Below are positions 1 through 11,473 of a stretch of 64,000 nucleotides of DNA, one piece after another. The stretch is from contig NW_026623050.1 in NCBI RefSeq assembly GCF_023065955.2, forward strand, positions 24,448,501-24,512,500, in the 5' to 3' direction. Position 1 is the stretch's first letter; the number at the start of each line of letters is the position of its first letter. Made by a program: the position numbers and the translations under genes. The notes beneath the pieces were generated by a model that saw nothing but the letters and a program-made list of their open reading frames with translations, did not search any database and was not told the DNA's origin. The DNA is from Ursus arctos (Eukaryota > Chordata > Mammalia > Carnivora > Ursidae).

Positions 1-893
1 CCACCTTTAGCATCTTAAGTACAGCCAAGGAGAAATTTCTGACTTCCCAATATGTCCCTGGATAGGAGAAATTCAGACATCAGTGGTTCCAGCTGTCAAC
101 CTCCTGCAGCCTTTGGGCAAAGGAACACCCTGACAAGTCCACGTGGTTGCCAGATTAGTGAGAGCTTGTGAACAGATATCAGGAGAGTTTGGAGTTCCCA
201 CCCAGGCCATCTCTTTGAACAGGCTGCAGCTGCCTCTAAGGTTGCTCTTTGGCCAGGACGTGGTTGCAAAGTTCACACTTAAAAGTCCATTTAAGAGGAT
301 TTAAAAGAAACAACAACAGAAGCAGGTGGAGTAGAAGTGACCTAGTCACCTTCTGCCCTTAGTACTGCATCAACAGCTGGGAGGAAAGGGGCAAGCCAGC
401 AATGCCGGATCATAAAGCTCTGTAACTCCCAGCCGGCGGTGGCTTTGAACAGAGTGCCTACCAGGGATTCTGCTCTGTAGCAAAGTGATCCACAATGAGG
501 GAGAGAACTGCAGCTGGGACTCAGAGCAGACATCGGTGGGAGCAGTTAATGTGAGGAGCTGGAAATCACCAGCAAAGGTGATTTGACCACTTCATTGCCA
601 AACTGAAGAGGTCTCTTCAGAGCCCAGTTTAAGCCTGTTGCTTTTAGGGGTCTCAGATTTGATGAGGGGCAGTAAGTTTTGCAGAGAATTAAAGACTAGT
701 TGCCTACAACATTGGTTTTCTTCTTCCATGAACAAAGCAGTTCAACTGCCCATCTTAGTTGCATGAAGTTTATATTCTGAGCTACCCTTCGTGGGAAAGT
801 GAGATCATAAGAACAAACAGGAGTGGCAATGGAAGGAGACTTGTTGGGGTAGATGATTTAGTGATACCCCTGATTCAAAACCAGGAATATGTA
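1..893. other. Single-copy sequence, no recognised feature
   Basis: I see no gene, repeat family or RNA signal in this stretch. Open frames are short (under 70 codons) and show no recognisable domain. Base composition is moderate, with no CpG clustering. Confidence 0.5.
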
Positions 894-1104
894 GGGGTGC
901 CTGGGCGGCTCATTTGGTTAAGTGTCTGCCTTCAGCTCAGGTCATGATCCTGGGGTCCCAGGATCGAGCCCCTCATTGAGCCCCATGTTGCACTCCCTAC
1001 TCAGTGGGGAGTCTGCTTCTCCCTCTTCCTCAGCCCCTCTCTCCCTGCTCCTGTTCTCTCTTGCTTGCTCACTCTCTCTCTCAAATATCTTTTTTTTTTT
1101 TTTT
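894..1104 (+). mobile_element. Carnivore tRNA-Lys SINE (Can-SINE/SINEC)
   Basis: A tRNA-derived head (ggggtgcctgggcggctc, then ttggttaag as the A-box region) is followed by the B-box-like 'ggatcgagcc', a pyrimidine-rich body with CT repeats and a terminal 'caaatatc' plus T run. The order is that of carnivore tRNA-Lys SINEs. The usual AATAAA tail has decayed. Short open frames across this interval come from the SINE body and are not genes. Confidence 0.93.
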
Positions 1105-2984
1105 CAAACGACATATGCTTTAGTAAGCCTGCTCCTCCCCTCATGCCGAAGGAAAAAACATTGCATGTCATCCTATGTTTTTCCAAAAAGAGATTTTGGA
1201 TAATATTCTAAATGCTTTTTAAAAGCCACTGACTACTTTATATCTAGGATTATAAGTAGGATGACTAGTCGTCACAATTCACCTGGGACCGAGGTAAACT
1301 TTGAGTGCTAAACCAGGAAAAGTCCCAAGCCAACCAGGGAAGTAGGCCACCCTAATTATAAAGAAAGTAAATGAGAGTGATATGTAAGAAATGAGATCAC
1401 ACACTGGTGTCATATTGCATATTGACTTTTCTGTTTACTACTCATGTTACTCAACTACTTAATATCACAAATAAAGTAAAATTTTATTGGCCATTTCTGA
1501 TCCTCTTCCAAAATTGCCATAATAAAGTTACCAGCCTTTGTTGTAGAGAATCTTTCACCAATCCCCGTCTACTCTTCAATATCAGGGTCGTGTCAGTTCA
1601 CAAAATGGCAACCACAGTATTATGTTACTAACAAGAGTGAGAAAATTAGGCCATTTATCCCATTTCAAACCAAGAAAGTCTTTTCACAGAAATCACAGTC
1701 TTAGATTTACTTTTACAACTTAGTCTTTTGAAAAGCACTATCCATTTTCCTCAAATTTACTCAACTGAATCTGTTCACAAAAAGCACTGTTTCGATATGT
1801 TGGCCTGCCACACCATCGCTCACACTGGTACACACACACACACCACCCCTGCAGACTTCTGAAACCTTTTTTGTAAATAATATGTTTAAACAGATTTAAC
1901 CTGTGATATATTAGAAAGAGCACAAGCTCAGGAATCAGACTAGTCTGACAGAGGGAATGTCTACTGCTTCCTAAAATTCCTCCTCTAAAAAATAGACTTA
2001 TAATTCTCACCACAACACAAAGTATTGGTTATATGCTCCAAAATGCTTATTTATATAAGATTCCAATGAAAATGATAGAGTTCTATCAAATATCCTTTAT
2101 CTGTTTGTTTTAAAAAATATAATGACATCATTTTGCAGCATCTATTGTTCAATTTGACTCTTATCCTAGGAATTTAAGCTCGTAAAAATTTCACACACAA
2201 AATGCTGACTTCTTTGCTACTACGGATTAAAACAGGAGTTGGCAACTGAAGAGTGATAACTGGTAACTGTTCATAACTTCATAAATGAAAATATTTGAAG
2301 TTTAAAAAAGATATTTCTTCTTCTCTTCCTGCTGGGAACATGTATCTTCTGCAAAGTTACATACCCTTGTGATAAGAATGACGTTAGAAATGATGTCTCC
2401 AAATAAAACCAGCAGCAAAGTAAATTTGCTAATTTCAAGTATGCAAAATGCTCAGGAGTCCTGAGGCATTGTGACAAATTACTTTTCTGGGTAATTGAGA
2501 GATAACTTCCTATTGAAATTTCTGTCTAACATTCATTTTTATTTTAGTATTCTAATTTGCCCCAAATGTTAATGAGTTGGCCTTTGATTCCATCAATTAC
2601 CTTGTCTTTGGTCAACACATTATTATAAACAATCTTTGTTGCATAGTTGCAGGAAATGGAATTTTGGCTAAAAGAGTGTATACTGACTGCAGATCAGCTT
2701 GCAGGACGTTTAAGTGGTTCTTTAAACATACTAAGTATTTGTGTTGCGATTTCAGATTATGAAGGAAAGAAATAACATTTACCGAGTAACCATGCAGACT
2801 GCATACTGTAGGTATCCTACTGCAAGGGATTTCATCCTTGCACATCCTGAGGGATAGCAACCATCAGTTCCACTCTTGAGGAATCTGAGTTGGAATTAGA
2901 CATTCCCCCTCTATCAGGTCTTATCCTGAAGTCCATGCTCTTTTAATATTCTACAGGGCAAACCTGTTTCAACTTGTTCTGTTC
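1105..2984. other. Mostly single-copy sequence
   Basis: No gene is seen. A weak MIR-like piece lies near 1905-2010 (cacaagctcaggaatcagac). A short CA tract lies near 1831-1843. The rest is AT-rich and unassigned. Confidence 0.4.
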
Positions 2985-3213
2985 AAAACAGGCTGCAGGG
3001 GGCCTGGGTGGCCCAGTCCTTAAGCAACTGCCTTCAGCTCGGGCGTGATCCCAGCGCTCTGGGATCAAGCTCGCATCAGGCTCCTCCGCTGGGAGCCTGC
3101 TTCTTCCTCTCCCACTCCCCTTGCTTGTGTTCCCTCTCTCGCTGGCTGTCTCTCTCTGTCAAATAAATAAATAAAATCTTAAAAAACAAAACAAAAAAAC
3201 AAAACAGGTTGCA
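2985..3213 (+). mobile_element. SINEC1_Ame-like bear SINE with target-site duplication
   Basis: The SINE occupies 2998-3200. It has the 'cagctcgggcgtgatcccagcg' region split across boxes, 'ctcctccgct', 'cactcccc', 'ctcgctggctgtctc', and ends in AAATAAATAAATAAAATCTT followed by a CAAAA-rich tail. A 13-bp target-site duplication (aaaacaggctgca, 2985-2997; aaaacaggttgca, 3201-3213) differs at one base. That indicates L1-driven insertion and a fairly young copy. This subtype is the main reason for suggesting a bear. Confidence 0.93.
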
Positions 3214-3430
3214 AAAGTCTATAAAGGGGAAAAAAATTCATGACTTCTCTAAGAAAAATCTCTCAAGCTGTAGAAGTTTACAATGTTGTAGGACCTAGTT
3301 TCAGTTTTAAGATCTTTTATTGTGTATTCAAAATGTAACTAAGATGTCTAAAACTTAAAAAGTGCAAAACCAAATTCTCTGTCTTCCCTCATTAAATCTA
3401 CTTTTACTCTTTTAGCCAGAGCCTGATTAT

Positions 3431-3480
3431 GGCGGGGTGGGGGAGGGGGCGGAGCGGGTGGTGGTGGTAAAGGGGAGGGA
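3431..3480 (+). repeat. G-rich tract with G-quadruplex potential
   Basis: Runs of GGGG, GGGGG and GGGGG lie close together, followed by GGG and GGTGGTGGT units and AGGGGAGGG. At least four G runs of three or more fall within about 50 bases. No CpG island or promoter signal lies around it, so this is only a structural motif. Confidence 0.6.
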
Positions 3481-3499
3481 CAAACAGACTAACTTAAGT

Positions 3500-3630
3500 G
3501 TTGTGTCTGCTCAGTGCCAGCCGTTTCATATCATACCAACCCCAAAAGGTAGATATCAAAACTTTTACTTTACAGATGGGAATAGTAAGGCTAATGTCTT
3601 GTGATGTCACATCCTGTCTGATGCCAAAGG
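3500..3630 (-). repeat. MIR SINE remnant
   Basis: The plus strand shows the reverse-complement MIR pattern: a tcagtgccag-type start, 'ttttactttacagatggg' and 'aatagtaaggctaatg', then a decayed end. Strongly diverged. Confidence 0.5.
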
Positions 3631-3764
3631 TTATCTTTTGATTACAATGAATTTTTCCCCCATCATCCACCATATAAGCTAGAAACTTATAAGTCAACAT
3701 AAACTTTTTCTTCTTCCTTCTCACATCTACTTTTTCACTTAATCCCATTAATTCTACCTCTCAA

Positions 3765-4104
3765 ACAAATTGTTTTGTCCGCATTGCTATTACCTTGGTT
3801 TGGGTCTTAACCTAAATTCCTTACCTGGTCTCTAGCAAAATCTTCCTAACTCAACTCTTGGGAGCCTGTTTTTCCCCCACACTCAATACACTAAATTGTA
3901 CTTTGACGAACTTCTGTAAACTTCAGATTGACCATATCCCTTGCTCAAAATCTTTCAATGGTGCACCATTCTCTGCTATATAAGGTCCAAACTCCTTATA
4001 GCAGAAAAAGCTCTTCATTATCTTGTCTCTACAACCTTTTCAGTTATCTCCCACCCCTCCCTCATACAACCCCACCAAATCCCTTATAGCTCCCAATGCA
4101 ACTA
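3765..4104 (+). repeat. L2 LINE remnant
   Basis: L2-like blocks appear in order: 'ccttacctggtctc', then 'agattgaccatatcccttgctcaaaa', 'tttcaatggtgcacc', 'aaggtccaaactcctta' and a pyrimidine-rich run. They match the conserved 3' coding and UTR part of L2 in plus orientation. Old and non-functional. Confidence 0.65.
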
Positions 4105-4275
4105 CAAGTTTCTTGAGTTTCTACTGTGTGCCAGGCACTGTATTAGCCATGGGGACATAGCAATGAACAAGACAGAACTAGTCCTTGATGTCATAGAACT
4201 AAGAGTCTGAAACAGACTTTAAAGTAGCAGGTAGCAGGATAAATACTATAAAACAGTAAGTACAAGAGCACATGG
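4105..4275 (-). repeat. L2 LINE 3' end remnant
   Basis: The plus strand reads 'ctactgtgtgccaggcactg', 'catagcaatgaacaagacag' and 'gatgtcatagaac', the reverse complement of the L2 3' terminus (…gcctggcacatagtagg…). It abuts an oppositely oriented L2 piece at 3765-4104. Confidence 0.65.
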
Positions 4276-4660
4276 CAACAAATCACATGAAGGAAAGTGT
4301 GATGTTTAACCTGAGATGTAGAGAACAGCATAAGTTAGTCCAGCAAAGATGAGAGGGGAAAACCCATGGAGATAAGCAGCACTTCGGTACACACACAATG
4401 CCTTTGACATAGTTCCATGCAAGTTGCTACGTTGCGTTGGACTGGGCATCTCTGCCATCTGCACTACACCGAACACCTCTCGAGCACAGGGTCAGGGCGC
4501 TAGTCACAGTTTATAACCCAGTCAGCTACTGTGCCTGGCAGGCCTGAATGCTCAAATATTTGTTGGTGATGAGGGTGATGACATCAGGCATCTTGTATGC
4601 GATGCTACTGTGACATGTTCGTAAATTACAGATGAACTGTTTATCACTCATCCAAAACAG
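4276..4660. other. Single-copy sequence, nothing recognised
   Basis: No coding, repeat or RNA signal that I can support. Confidence 0.4.
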
Positions 4661-4800
4661 ATAATATACTCATTTTTATAGATACAGAAACTGAGTTAAA
4701 CTCATCTCCAAAATTAGATACTAGCCAATGAGATGGAGTCAGATTCAAGCCCAGGTCTATTTGATTTCATAGCCTTTCCATTTCACTGCAGCACACTGCA
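4661..4800 (-). repeat. MIR SINE remnant
   Basis: 'tttttatagatacagaaactgag', followed after a gap by 'cagattcaagcccaggtct', is the reverse complement of the MIR core and tRNA-derived head. Confidence 0.65.
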
Positions 4801-5952
4801 GCTGATACTTAGAGGACATACTGTGACTATAATCAAGCTTTGCTGGGTGTTAAATGCCAGGAAAGAACGTTTTCCTTATTATTGTTAATAATTTGGCCCT
4901 CCATACCACCTGGGAGTTTCTTGAGTGTCAGCCTATTCCCAAAGGTATTTTCATCTCTCATACATAGAAAAAGTCCAGTTTCTTGTATGAGACTGAGGAT
5001 CAGATGACCATAAGTAAACCAACTCTTTGCCAACTAGCAGCTTTTCCCTACCAAAAACTCTTCTTTAACTATCAAATCTCCTTTTGTCAAATTTCACCTG
5101 GCATTAAATGTTACAGAGAAGAGTTGAGGACAGTGAAGTCTTTTTTCTTGGGGGAGGGGCAAGTTTAACAAAAGGCCACTGCACTATATCCCTGATAATC
5201 TGGAGAGGAGCAGTCAGGAGGGTGGTAAGGGTGTGAGCCAGAGTGCAAAGGGCTAAGGAGTGAGAAGATGGTGAGCAAACTGAAGTAACAGGTAATGTAT
5301 GTGGCAATATTAGGAGGAGCTACCAAAGAAGGTATCTGTCAAGTCTGGAGACACCCAAATGTGTTGTAGAGCAGAGGAAAGGCGCTAGCAGAGGGCAAAT
5401 TCAAGATGCAATTCAGGGGTGGGTGGGTGTGGGCCTCAAAGGACGGGGAGGGATTAGCTTTGGCATGATGAATGACACCTATCATCAACAGATGAGACAA
5501 AAGGAAGAAAGGGAAGAATTACCATAGAAAGGCTTTGAGATCAGAGGGAACTGGAATCCCCAGTATTAAAACAAAATTCCAGTTTTCCTTAATTTCTTTA
5601 CAGAAGGTTGCATGAGACACTTCAGTAGCTGTAAATTTTCAAGCCCCGAGAAGTGTGTTTTGTGGAATGTTTGGGTGTAAGTTTGAACAAGTGCTAAAGT
5701 AGTAAATTTTAAGAAGCTGCCTATGGCAATGGCTAGAAGGCTAGAATATAACCATGAAATGTGGAAAAAACAGGAATTGGGTATGCTGGGATTAGGGGCA
5801 TCTGAAAGGAAAGAGGAGTAAAGTGGAGGATAAGTAAAGTACATAATCATTTTGTTCTTATATTCATTGGGCCTAGGCTGCATAAATACAGAAAATTTTC
5901 TTCCTTCATTCAGTACATTGCTGTGAGAAGGCCACAATAAAAACAGTTTGGA
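4801..5952. other. Single-copy sequence, nothing firmly recognised
   Basis: No gene. A G/A-rich stretch around 5200-5460 faintly resembles the internal part of a minus-strand L2 but is too diverged to call. The 123-codon minus-strand open frame at 5566-5937 has no recognisable domain and lies in AT-rich non-coding-like sequence. Confidence 0.4.
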
Positions 5953-6134
5953 GGGATGCCTGGGTGGCTCAGTTGGTTAAGCGTCTGCCTTTGGCTCAGG
6001 TCATGATCCCGGAGTCCTGGGATCGAGTCCTGCATCAGGCTCCTTGCTCAGTGGGGAGCCTGCTTTTCTCTCTGCCTGACTCTCTCTCTCTCTCTCTCTC
6101 TCCCTCTCTCTGACAAATAAATAAAAATATTTTT
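5953..6134 (+). mobile_element. Carnivore tRNA-Lys SINE
   Basis: The copy shows 'tgcctgggtggctcagttgg', the 'ctcaggtcatgatcccgg' middle, 'gggatcgagtcc', a long (CT)n tract near 6080-6110 and an 'aaataaataaaaatattttt' tail. I could not find clean target-site duplications. Confidence 0.93.
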
Positions 6135-6175
6135 GAAGACGTCTGGAAACTATAAAGAACCTTGTGTTGTTGTTA

Positions 6176-6246
6176 AATAGATGGGTAGGTAGGTGGACGG
6201 GTGCATGGGTGGAGAGATAATTGGAAGGATAGAGAGATAGAAAGGT
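6176..6246 (+). repeat. Degenerate GGTA/GATA tetranucleotide repeat
   Basis: Imperfect gggt, ggta, ggac and gata units run from 'aatagatgggtaggtaggtgg' to 'agagagatagaaagg'. This is a decayed microsatellite just after a SINE tail. Confidence 0.6.
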
Positions 6247-6764
6247 AAATACAATACCTAGATAGAGAATAAAGAATAGAAAGACATCATACTAAAATAT
6301 TTCAAATATGTCTCCTGATTGGAAGACTATCAGTACCACATCATTAGGCAGATGAGGAGAGAGGCAAGTGATGTTTTCTTTGACTTTTCAGATTTGGCCA
6401 AGCTCAGGAAAGCGGGTTAGAGAATGGCAAGAAGTTTTATCCAAAATGTGTTCATTTAGTAAGAGCTAAGAGTTACAGGTGATAAACATTTTTTACAGTG
6501 TAGGCAGTGGGAAGATGTTGGATATTGGTTTGTTATAATTTCAAACCCACTTGTTTATAACTTAAGTAGAGCTGTTTTGATCTAAGGGTAAATTTGTTTA
6601 CACTAAGGAGGACGTGTCAGGATGTTGTAATCGACATCTGTTGTCCATAAGCACTCAGTAGCTCAACTGTTGACAGGTGCCTCTGGGGACTTATCGATAA
6701 GAACACATGGAAGAGCAGCTATGACATAATGGACATTTAAACTTTAAATGATAAGAATCTGTGA

Positions 6765-7025
6765 AGACTTACTGAGAGTGTTTGGTCTGGGCAAGGCTAC
6801 TGTTCGTTGATCAAAATAGCTCTCCAAAAATCCTGAGGCACTCACTCCAGCCATGGCGTAGCCAGGCCCATCTAGGTCAGCAGTGGTGTTAAACAGTGCA
6901 TCAGTTTCGGGAAGAGAAGGAACTTCTGTTCCTGCCTTGGTGAGGCTACTCCTCATAGGCAGTGTCACAAGCCGCGTAATACCTTCCGAGCAGCCCACCT
7001 TGCCTGCTAATACCAGTGCTGTCTC
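6765..7025 (-). other. Coding-like open stretch with splice donor, identity unknown
   Basis: On the minus strand, a frame open for about 85 codons reads with a protein-like residue mix, including LPETDALFNTTADLDGPGY and SGFLESYFDQRTVALPRP. Going 3' on that strand it runs into TCA|GTAAGT, a canonical vertebrate splice donor, at about 6765-6772. Just upstream is 'agctag' before CTGGAGACAG, which could act as an acceptor, although no strong polypyrimidine tract precedes it. I do not recognise the protein. It may be a real exon, an old pseudogene fragment or a chance frame. Confidence 0.3.
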
Positions 7026-7860
7026 CAGCTAGCTACTTGCCCCACTAGTGAGGGACCTACGCTGGCAGCTGATATCCATCTTTTACTTGGAAGGACAGAC
7101 TACCGAGAACCAACCTGTAGAAACGTACAACTCAATTAAATTTACACTTTATTTCTTTCATCTCCTCTTTGCCTGGAACAATAGTATAATTAATCTATCA
7201 CTGGTTTGAAGTAGGTTAGTTCTTTAATGGCTTATTAAGAGACATTATCCTATATACTACTGGCTTGTGAAATATTATTATTTCAAATTATAATTCCTGC
7301 AGTGAACCAGTGTTAAATAAATTATTGGCAAAGACAATCTCAATCTCTAAGTATTTGCCTTGAAAAAAATAAGAAAAGAACCAAAGACGTTTTTTGGTTC
7401 AGATAGCCTTGGCCCTTATGAAGCCATGGAAAAGAAAACGGGTACAAAAATCATGAGCAACAAAAAAGAGAGGATGTAAAGACTTTTTGTGAAGCAAAAT
7501 CAACAATCAAAATTTAGGAACAGATATTAAGCTGAAATCAGAGAGATGACACTAAGTGAACCTGAGTTTTAGAGTTTTAAATTCTTGCTCCACATATTAT
7601 AAACTTGTTTGTAATGAATTTGTAGATAATAATTACATATTTGTCTTGCTAAGTTTTACTTTTTAAATTTGTATTTCTATTTTGATGGAGAATTCATATA
7701 TGTTTTCTAGGAAATTTATATTTTAGTGTGAACACCTCAAGTATTTGTCATCTATTAGCCCCAGTAGGAGACTTTCACTTCCAGGAGAACAGAATTGTTC
7801 TTGTTTAGGATAATCAGAAAAAAAGAGAAGGCACAGGCTTCCTGTTACAGAATAAATAAG
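7026..7860. other. Single-copy AT-rich sequence, nothing recognised
   Basis: No coding, RNA or repeat-family signal that I can support. Confidence 0.4.
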
Positions 7861-7861
7861 T

Positions 7862-8050
7862 CACAGGGATAATAGGTATAACATAGTAAATATAGTCAAT
7901 GGTATTGTAATAGTGTTGTCTGATGACAGAGGATAGCTACACTTGTGGAGAGCACAGCATAATGTATAGAGTTGTTGAATCCCTATGTTGTTCACCCGAA
8001 ACTAATGTAACATTGCATGTCAACTATACTTGTTAAAAATTAATTTGAAA
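7862..8050 (+). mobile_element. Carnivore L1 3' end, 5'-truncated
   Basis: The stretch reads 'aacatagtaaatatagtcaa', 'tgatgacag', 'ctatgttgttcacccgaaac' and 'taatgtaacattgcatgtc', the pattern of the carnivore L1 3' UTR terminus, followed by an A-rich end. Only the last 190 bases or so remain. Confidence 0.75.
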
Positions 8051-8059
8051 GAAAAGGGA

Positions 8060-8160
8060 GGAGCGTTTGGGTAGCTCAGTAAGTTAAGCCTCCGACTCTT
8101 GATCTCAACTCAGGTCTTGGTCTCAGGGTTATGAGTTTAAGCCCCATGTTTAAAAAAAAA
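8060..8160 (+). mobile_element. Short older carnivore SINE
   Basis: A tRNA-like head (ggagcgtttgggtagctcag, taagttaag) is followed by 'gactcttgatctc', 'ctcaggtcttgg' and 'gggttatgagtttaagcccc'. It ends at once in an A run and then a G run. This is the short, older Can-SINE type, without the CT-rich body. Confidence 0.8.
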
Positions 8161-8218
8161 GGGGGGGGGAGGTGGGAACCTGGGGGGAAAACTGTGAGAT
8201 AAAGTCACTGATGGAGAA

Positions 8219-8335
8219 GGAAAAGATATAAATATGTTTAGTAATCTCTACACCCAATGTAGGACTCGATCTCACAACCCCGAGATGAAGAGTCACATGC
8301 TCTCCTAAGTCAGCCAGGTACCTTGGAAAAGATAT
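8219..8335 (-). mobile_element. Carnivore SINE, minus strand, with target-site duplication
   Basis: The plus strand reads 'gtaatctctacacccaatg', 'ctcgatctcacaaccccgag', 'agtcacatgctctc' and 'cagccaggtacct', the reverse complement of the older tRNA-Lys SINE. A perfect 11-bp duplication, ggaaaagatat, flanks it (8219-8229 and 8325-8335). It lies about 70 bp from an oppositely oriented SINE. Confidence 0.85.
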
Positions 8336-8449
8336 TTTTATAATAAAGCTGTACAAAATATCTATATGCCTATAATTCCCAAATTTATAGTGACAACTTA
8401 CCTTGTACCTCAATTTGGAGGTACAGCCTCTCTTGGCTGCCTTACACAC

Positions 8450-9230
8450 TAATCCAAGATAGAACTCCTTAGAACGATCTAATCTTCCAAACCTACTCCT
8501 GTAGCTGCCCCCATCCCTATTAATGTCAACTTTATTCTTCTAATTGTTCACGCCAAAAAACTCCTTGACTTCACAATCCTCAACTGATCGATCAATAAGT
8601 CTGTCCTGTCTTTTCAAAATATATATCCAAAATCTGACTCTAACCCAACAGCCTTTTCATTGGTCTTCCTGTTTCCATCCATGCCCTTCTTTGGCCTACT
8701 CTGAAGACAATAGCTACAGTAATATTTTTGGAGCCTAAGTCATACCATGTCACTTGTCTCATAACTTTCCCATAGTTTCCCATTTTCCTCAGATTAAAAG
8801 CCTTGCCATGGTCTACAAGCATTTACACTTGTTCCCTCTGCCTGGGATGTTCTCTGCCCCAGACTCCCCATATACACATGCTCCTCCCTTATTTTCCTTA
8901 AGCTTTTGCTTGAATGTCACCTTCTCAGTGAGGTCCTCCCCAGTTATATCATCTAAATTGCAAACGTAGCCCCATTTTCCATTTCTTGGCATCCCCTGCC
9001 CCCTTTACTGATTTATGTTTCTCCGTAGCATTAACCATTATCTAAAATTTATATTTTATTTATTTATCTTATCATTGTTTGCCTACTTCCACTAATATTG
9101 TAAGCTATGTAAGAACTGAAATTTTTCTGTTTTATTCACGGCTATACCCTCAGTCCATTGAACAATGCCTAGACAGTAAATAGTAAGTACTTAGCGGGTG
9201 TTTGAGGGAAGAAGGAAAAGAAGAACAAAA
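8450..9230 (+). repeat. L2 LINE 3' region
   Basis: A long and fairly well ordered L2 runs from an imperfect early part through 'cctaagtcataccatgtcac', 'cagattaaaagccttgcc', 'ccctctgcctgggatgttct', 'tgaatgtcaccttctcagtg' and 'gcattaaccattatctaaa' to the 3' end 'gaacaatgcctagacagtaa'. No open reading frame survives. Confidence 0.85.
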
Positions 9231-10038
9231 GAATGAACCAACCAAAATCTTATAAATGTCCAACTCTGTCTGTGGAGTGGTAAATATAAAACAATTGTTG
9301 AAAGTGAACTCAATAATTCAGAACAATATATTCAGAAAAGCATCATACATTAAAAGAAATACAAGACCCAAGCAAAAAGACTGCTTAGTATGCATATCTG
9401 TAAACACACTCACATATAAACATGCACGTGTATACAGAATGAATTTACAAGTCTTCTACGGAAACTGCAAAGAAACAATTTTCTATAGAGCAAGAGACAG
9501 TCACTGGAAACCAATGATAACAATTTCAGTATTACTAGTTGAACAAAGTATATAAAATGTCACTGAGATTGCCTTTAATTGAAGGTGTTGTCTCTAGTGT
9601 TTTAGTTTCGCAAATGGTAAATACATTACCATTTAGTGGGCTTTTACTGTTGGTTCCCCAATCATATTTTTCCCTCGAGTCCCAAATTTCTTAATTTCAA
9701 ATTTTCTTTCTTACAATAGTAATTATCAGGAACTAAACCCCTAAGCTTTAAAGGGACTTCTGTGTTCCTTTCTAAGCCTTAAGATAAATGACATCTGAAT
9801 TTATTCTCACTTATTCTTTAAACAAACATCTGAATGAGCATCTCCAATGTTGAAGCTCATGACTATTCATTTGTACCACTTGTACTGAAAGTTGTTGCTA
9901 GGCAAGATTTTATTTCTCCTCAATCCCATGAGATAGCAGATGGATGTCACTAATATTTCCTTTTACCAAGTGAACTTTAAATTAGATAAATAATAGCCAT
10001 GAAAACAAATGTAAGGAAATAGCAAAATAAATTCAAAG
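9231..10038. other. Single-copy AT-rich sequence, nothing recognised
   Basis: A 99-codon plus-strand frame at 9256-9555 has no recognisable domain and is Asn/Lys/Thr-rich, as expected of AT-rich non-coding DNA. No repeat family is recognised. Confidence 0.4.
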
Positions 10039-10264
10039 AAAGAAACAGGAGAGGGGGTGCTTGAGTGGCTCAGTCATGTGGGCATCTGACTCTTGATCTC
10101 AGGGTCCTGGGATGGAGCCCAGCCTCAGGCTCTGCTCAGCGCAGAGTCCGCTTGTCCTCCCCCTCTGTCCCCTCCCCTGCTCCTGTGTGCAAGCACGCAC
10201 ACGCGTGTTCTCTCTCTCTCAAATAAATAAATAAGTTCTTTAAATGAAAAAAAAGAAACAGGAG
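10039..10264 (+). mobile_element. Carnivore tRNA-Lys SINE with perfect target-site duplication
   Basis: The SINE (10052-10251) has 'gtgcttgagtggctcagtc', 'gactcttgatctcagggtcc', 'ctcaggctctgctcagcg', a 'gcaagcacgcacacgcgtg' segment and an AAATAAATAAATAAG tail. A perfect 13-bp duplication, aaagaaacaggag, occurs at 10039-10051 and 10252-10264. Age and subtype differ from the Ame-like copies. Confidence 0.93.
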
Positions 10265-11473
10265 GGAATTAATAAAGAGAAGGGACAGTTTATAAAATAA
10301 AAAAGAAATATACCATAGAAAAGATCAACAAACAAGAACTGGTTGTATGAAAAAGTTAGTAAAATTGATACGTTGCAGCCGATATTGTTCAAGAAAGAGA
10401 AAAGGCACAAAAAATCAATATGAGGAATGAAAATGGAGACAACACTACATATTCTTCAGATAATTAACAGAATGAGGATATTATGAACTACTTTCTGCCT
10501 ACATATCTGATGGTTTAAATTAAAGGGACACATTCCTGGAAAAGTTTAACTCAAGAAGAAACAGAAAACTTGAATAGTGGCAAATCCATAAATTGAATTA
10601 ATAGGTCTTGATCTCAGACCTTAAAAAATCTTCCAATAAAGAAAATGCTATACCCTTCTGGCTCCTGCAGCATGTTCCACCAGACATAAAATTAAGATAT
10701 AATTACACCTTTACACAAGCCTTCAGAGAATAGAAAAAGAGGCACAGCCCCTGCTCCCATGAAACCAGTTTAACCTTCATTTCAAAACTTCACAAGGACC
10801 ATAGATGAGAAAGGTAAATCATAGGCCAATATCACTCATGAACATCAATACGAAAATTCTTAAATTATTTGTAAGCAAAATCTAACAATATTTTATTTAT
10901 ATCAGTATGCAAGCTTCACATTTGATCCAGGTAATTCTTAACAAATCAGAGTTAGGAGGAAACTCCTTTATCTGATAAGGGCTATCTATAAAAATCCTAG
11001 GGCAAATACCATATTTAATGGTAAAATATTAAGAGCTTTCCCTTTGAGTATGAGAACTAGACGAGGATGCTCCCATTAAACCCAGGACCTTGTAATGGAG
11101 GCCTTAGACATCACAGCAAGAAAAAGAAAAGTTGTTATTTTGGAAAGGGAGAAATAAAGCTCATTATTTGTGGATAATATGATTATGTAAGTAGAAATTT
11201 TTTTAATCTACAGTTGAATTACTAGAATTAACATGAATTTGAAATTTCTAGATGTAAAATCAATATACCAAAACAACTGAGTGACATTAATGAAGATCTA
11301 AATATTTGGAGGAACATGCCATAGTCATGAGTTGGAGAACTCAGTAATATTCTCAATTATCCTTACATTTACTTACAGATTTAATAATGTCCCAGTTCAA
11401 ATCTCAACAGGTTATTCTGGAATAATTCAAGATGATCATAATATTCACATGGAAATGCAAAGGGATACAAAAA

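Noticed and set aside
922..1203. Ser/Leu-rich plus-strand open frame
   Set aside because: It is translation of the SINE body at 894-1104. The same applies to frames at 11743-12048, 39626-40051, 48981-49187, 57241-57453 and 62128-62415.
5150..5470. Possible L2 internal region
   Set aside because: G/A-rich similarity only, with no ordered landmarks.
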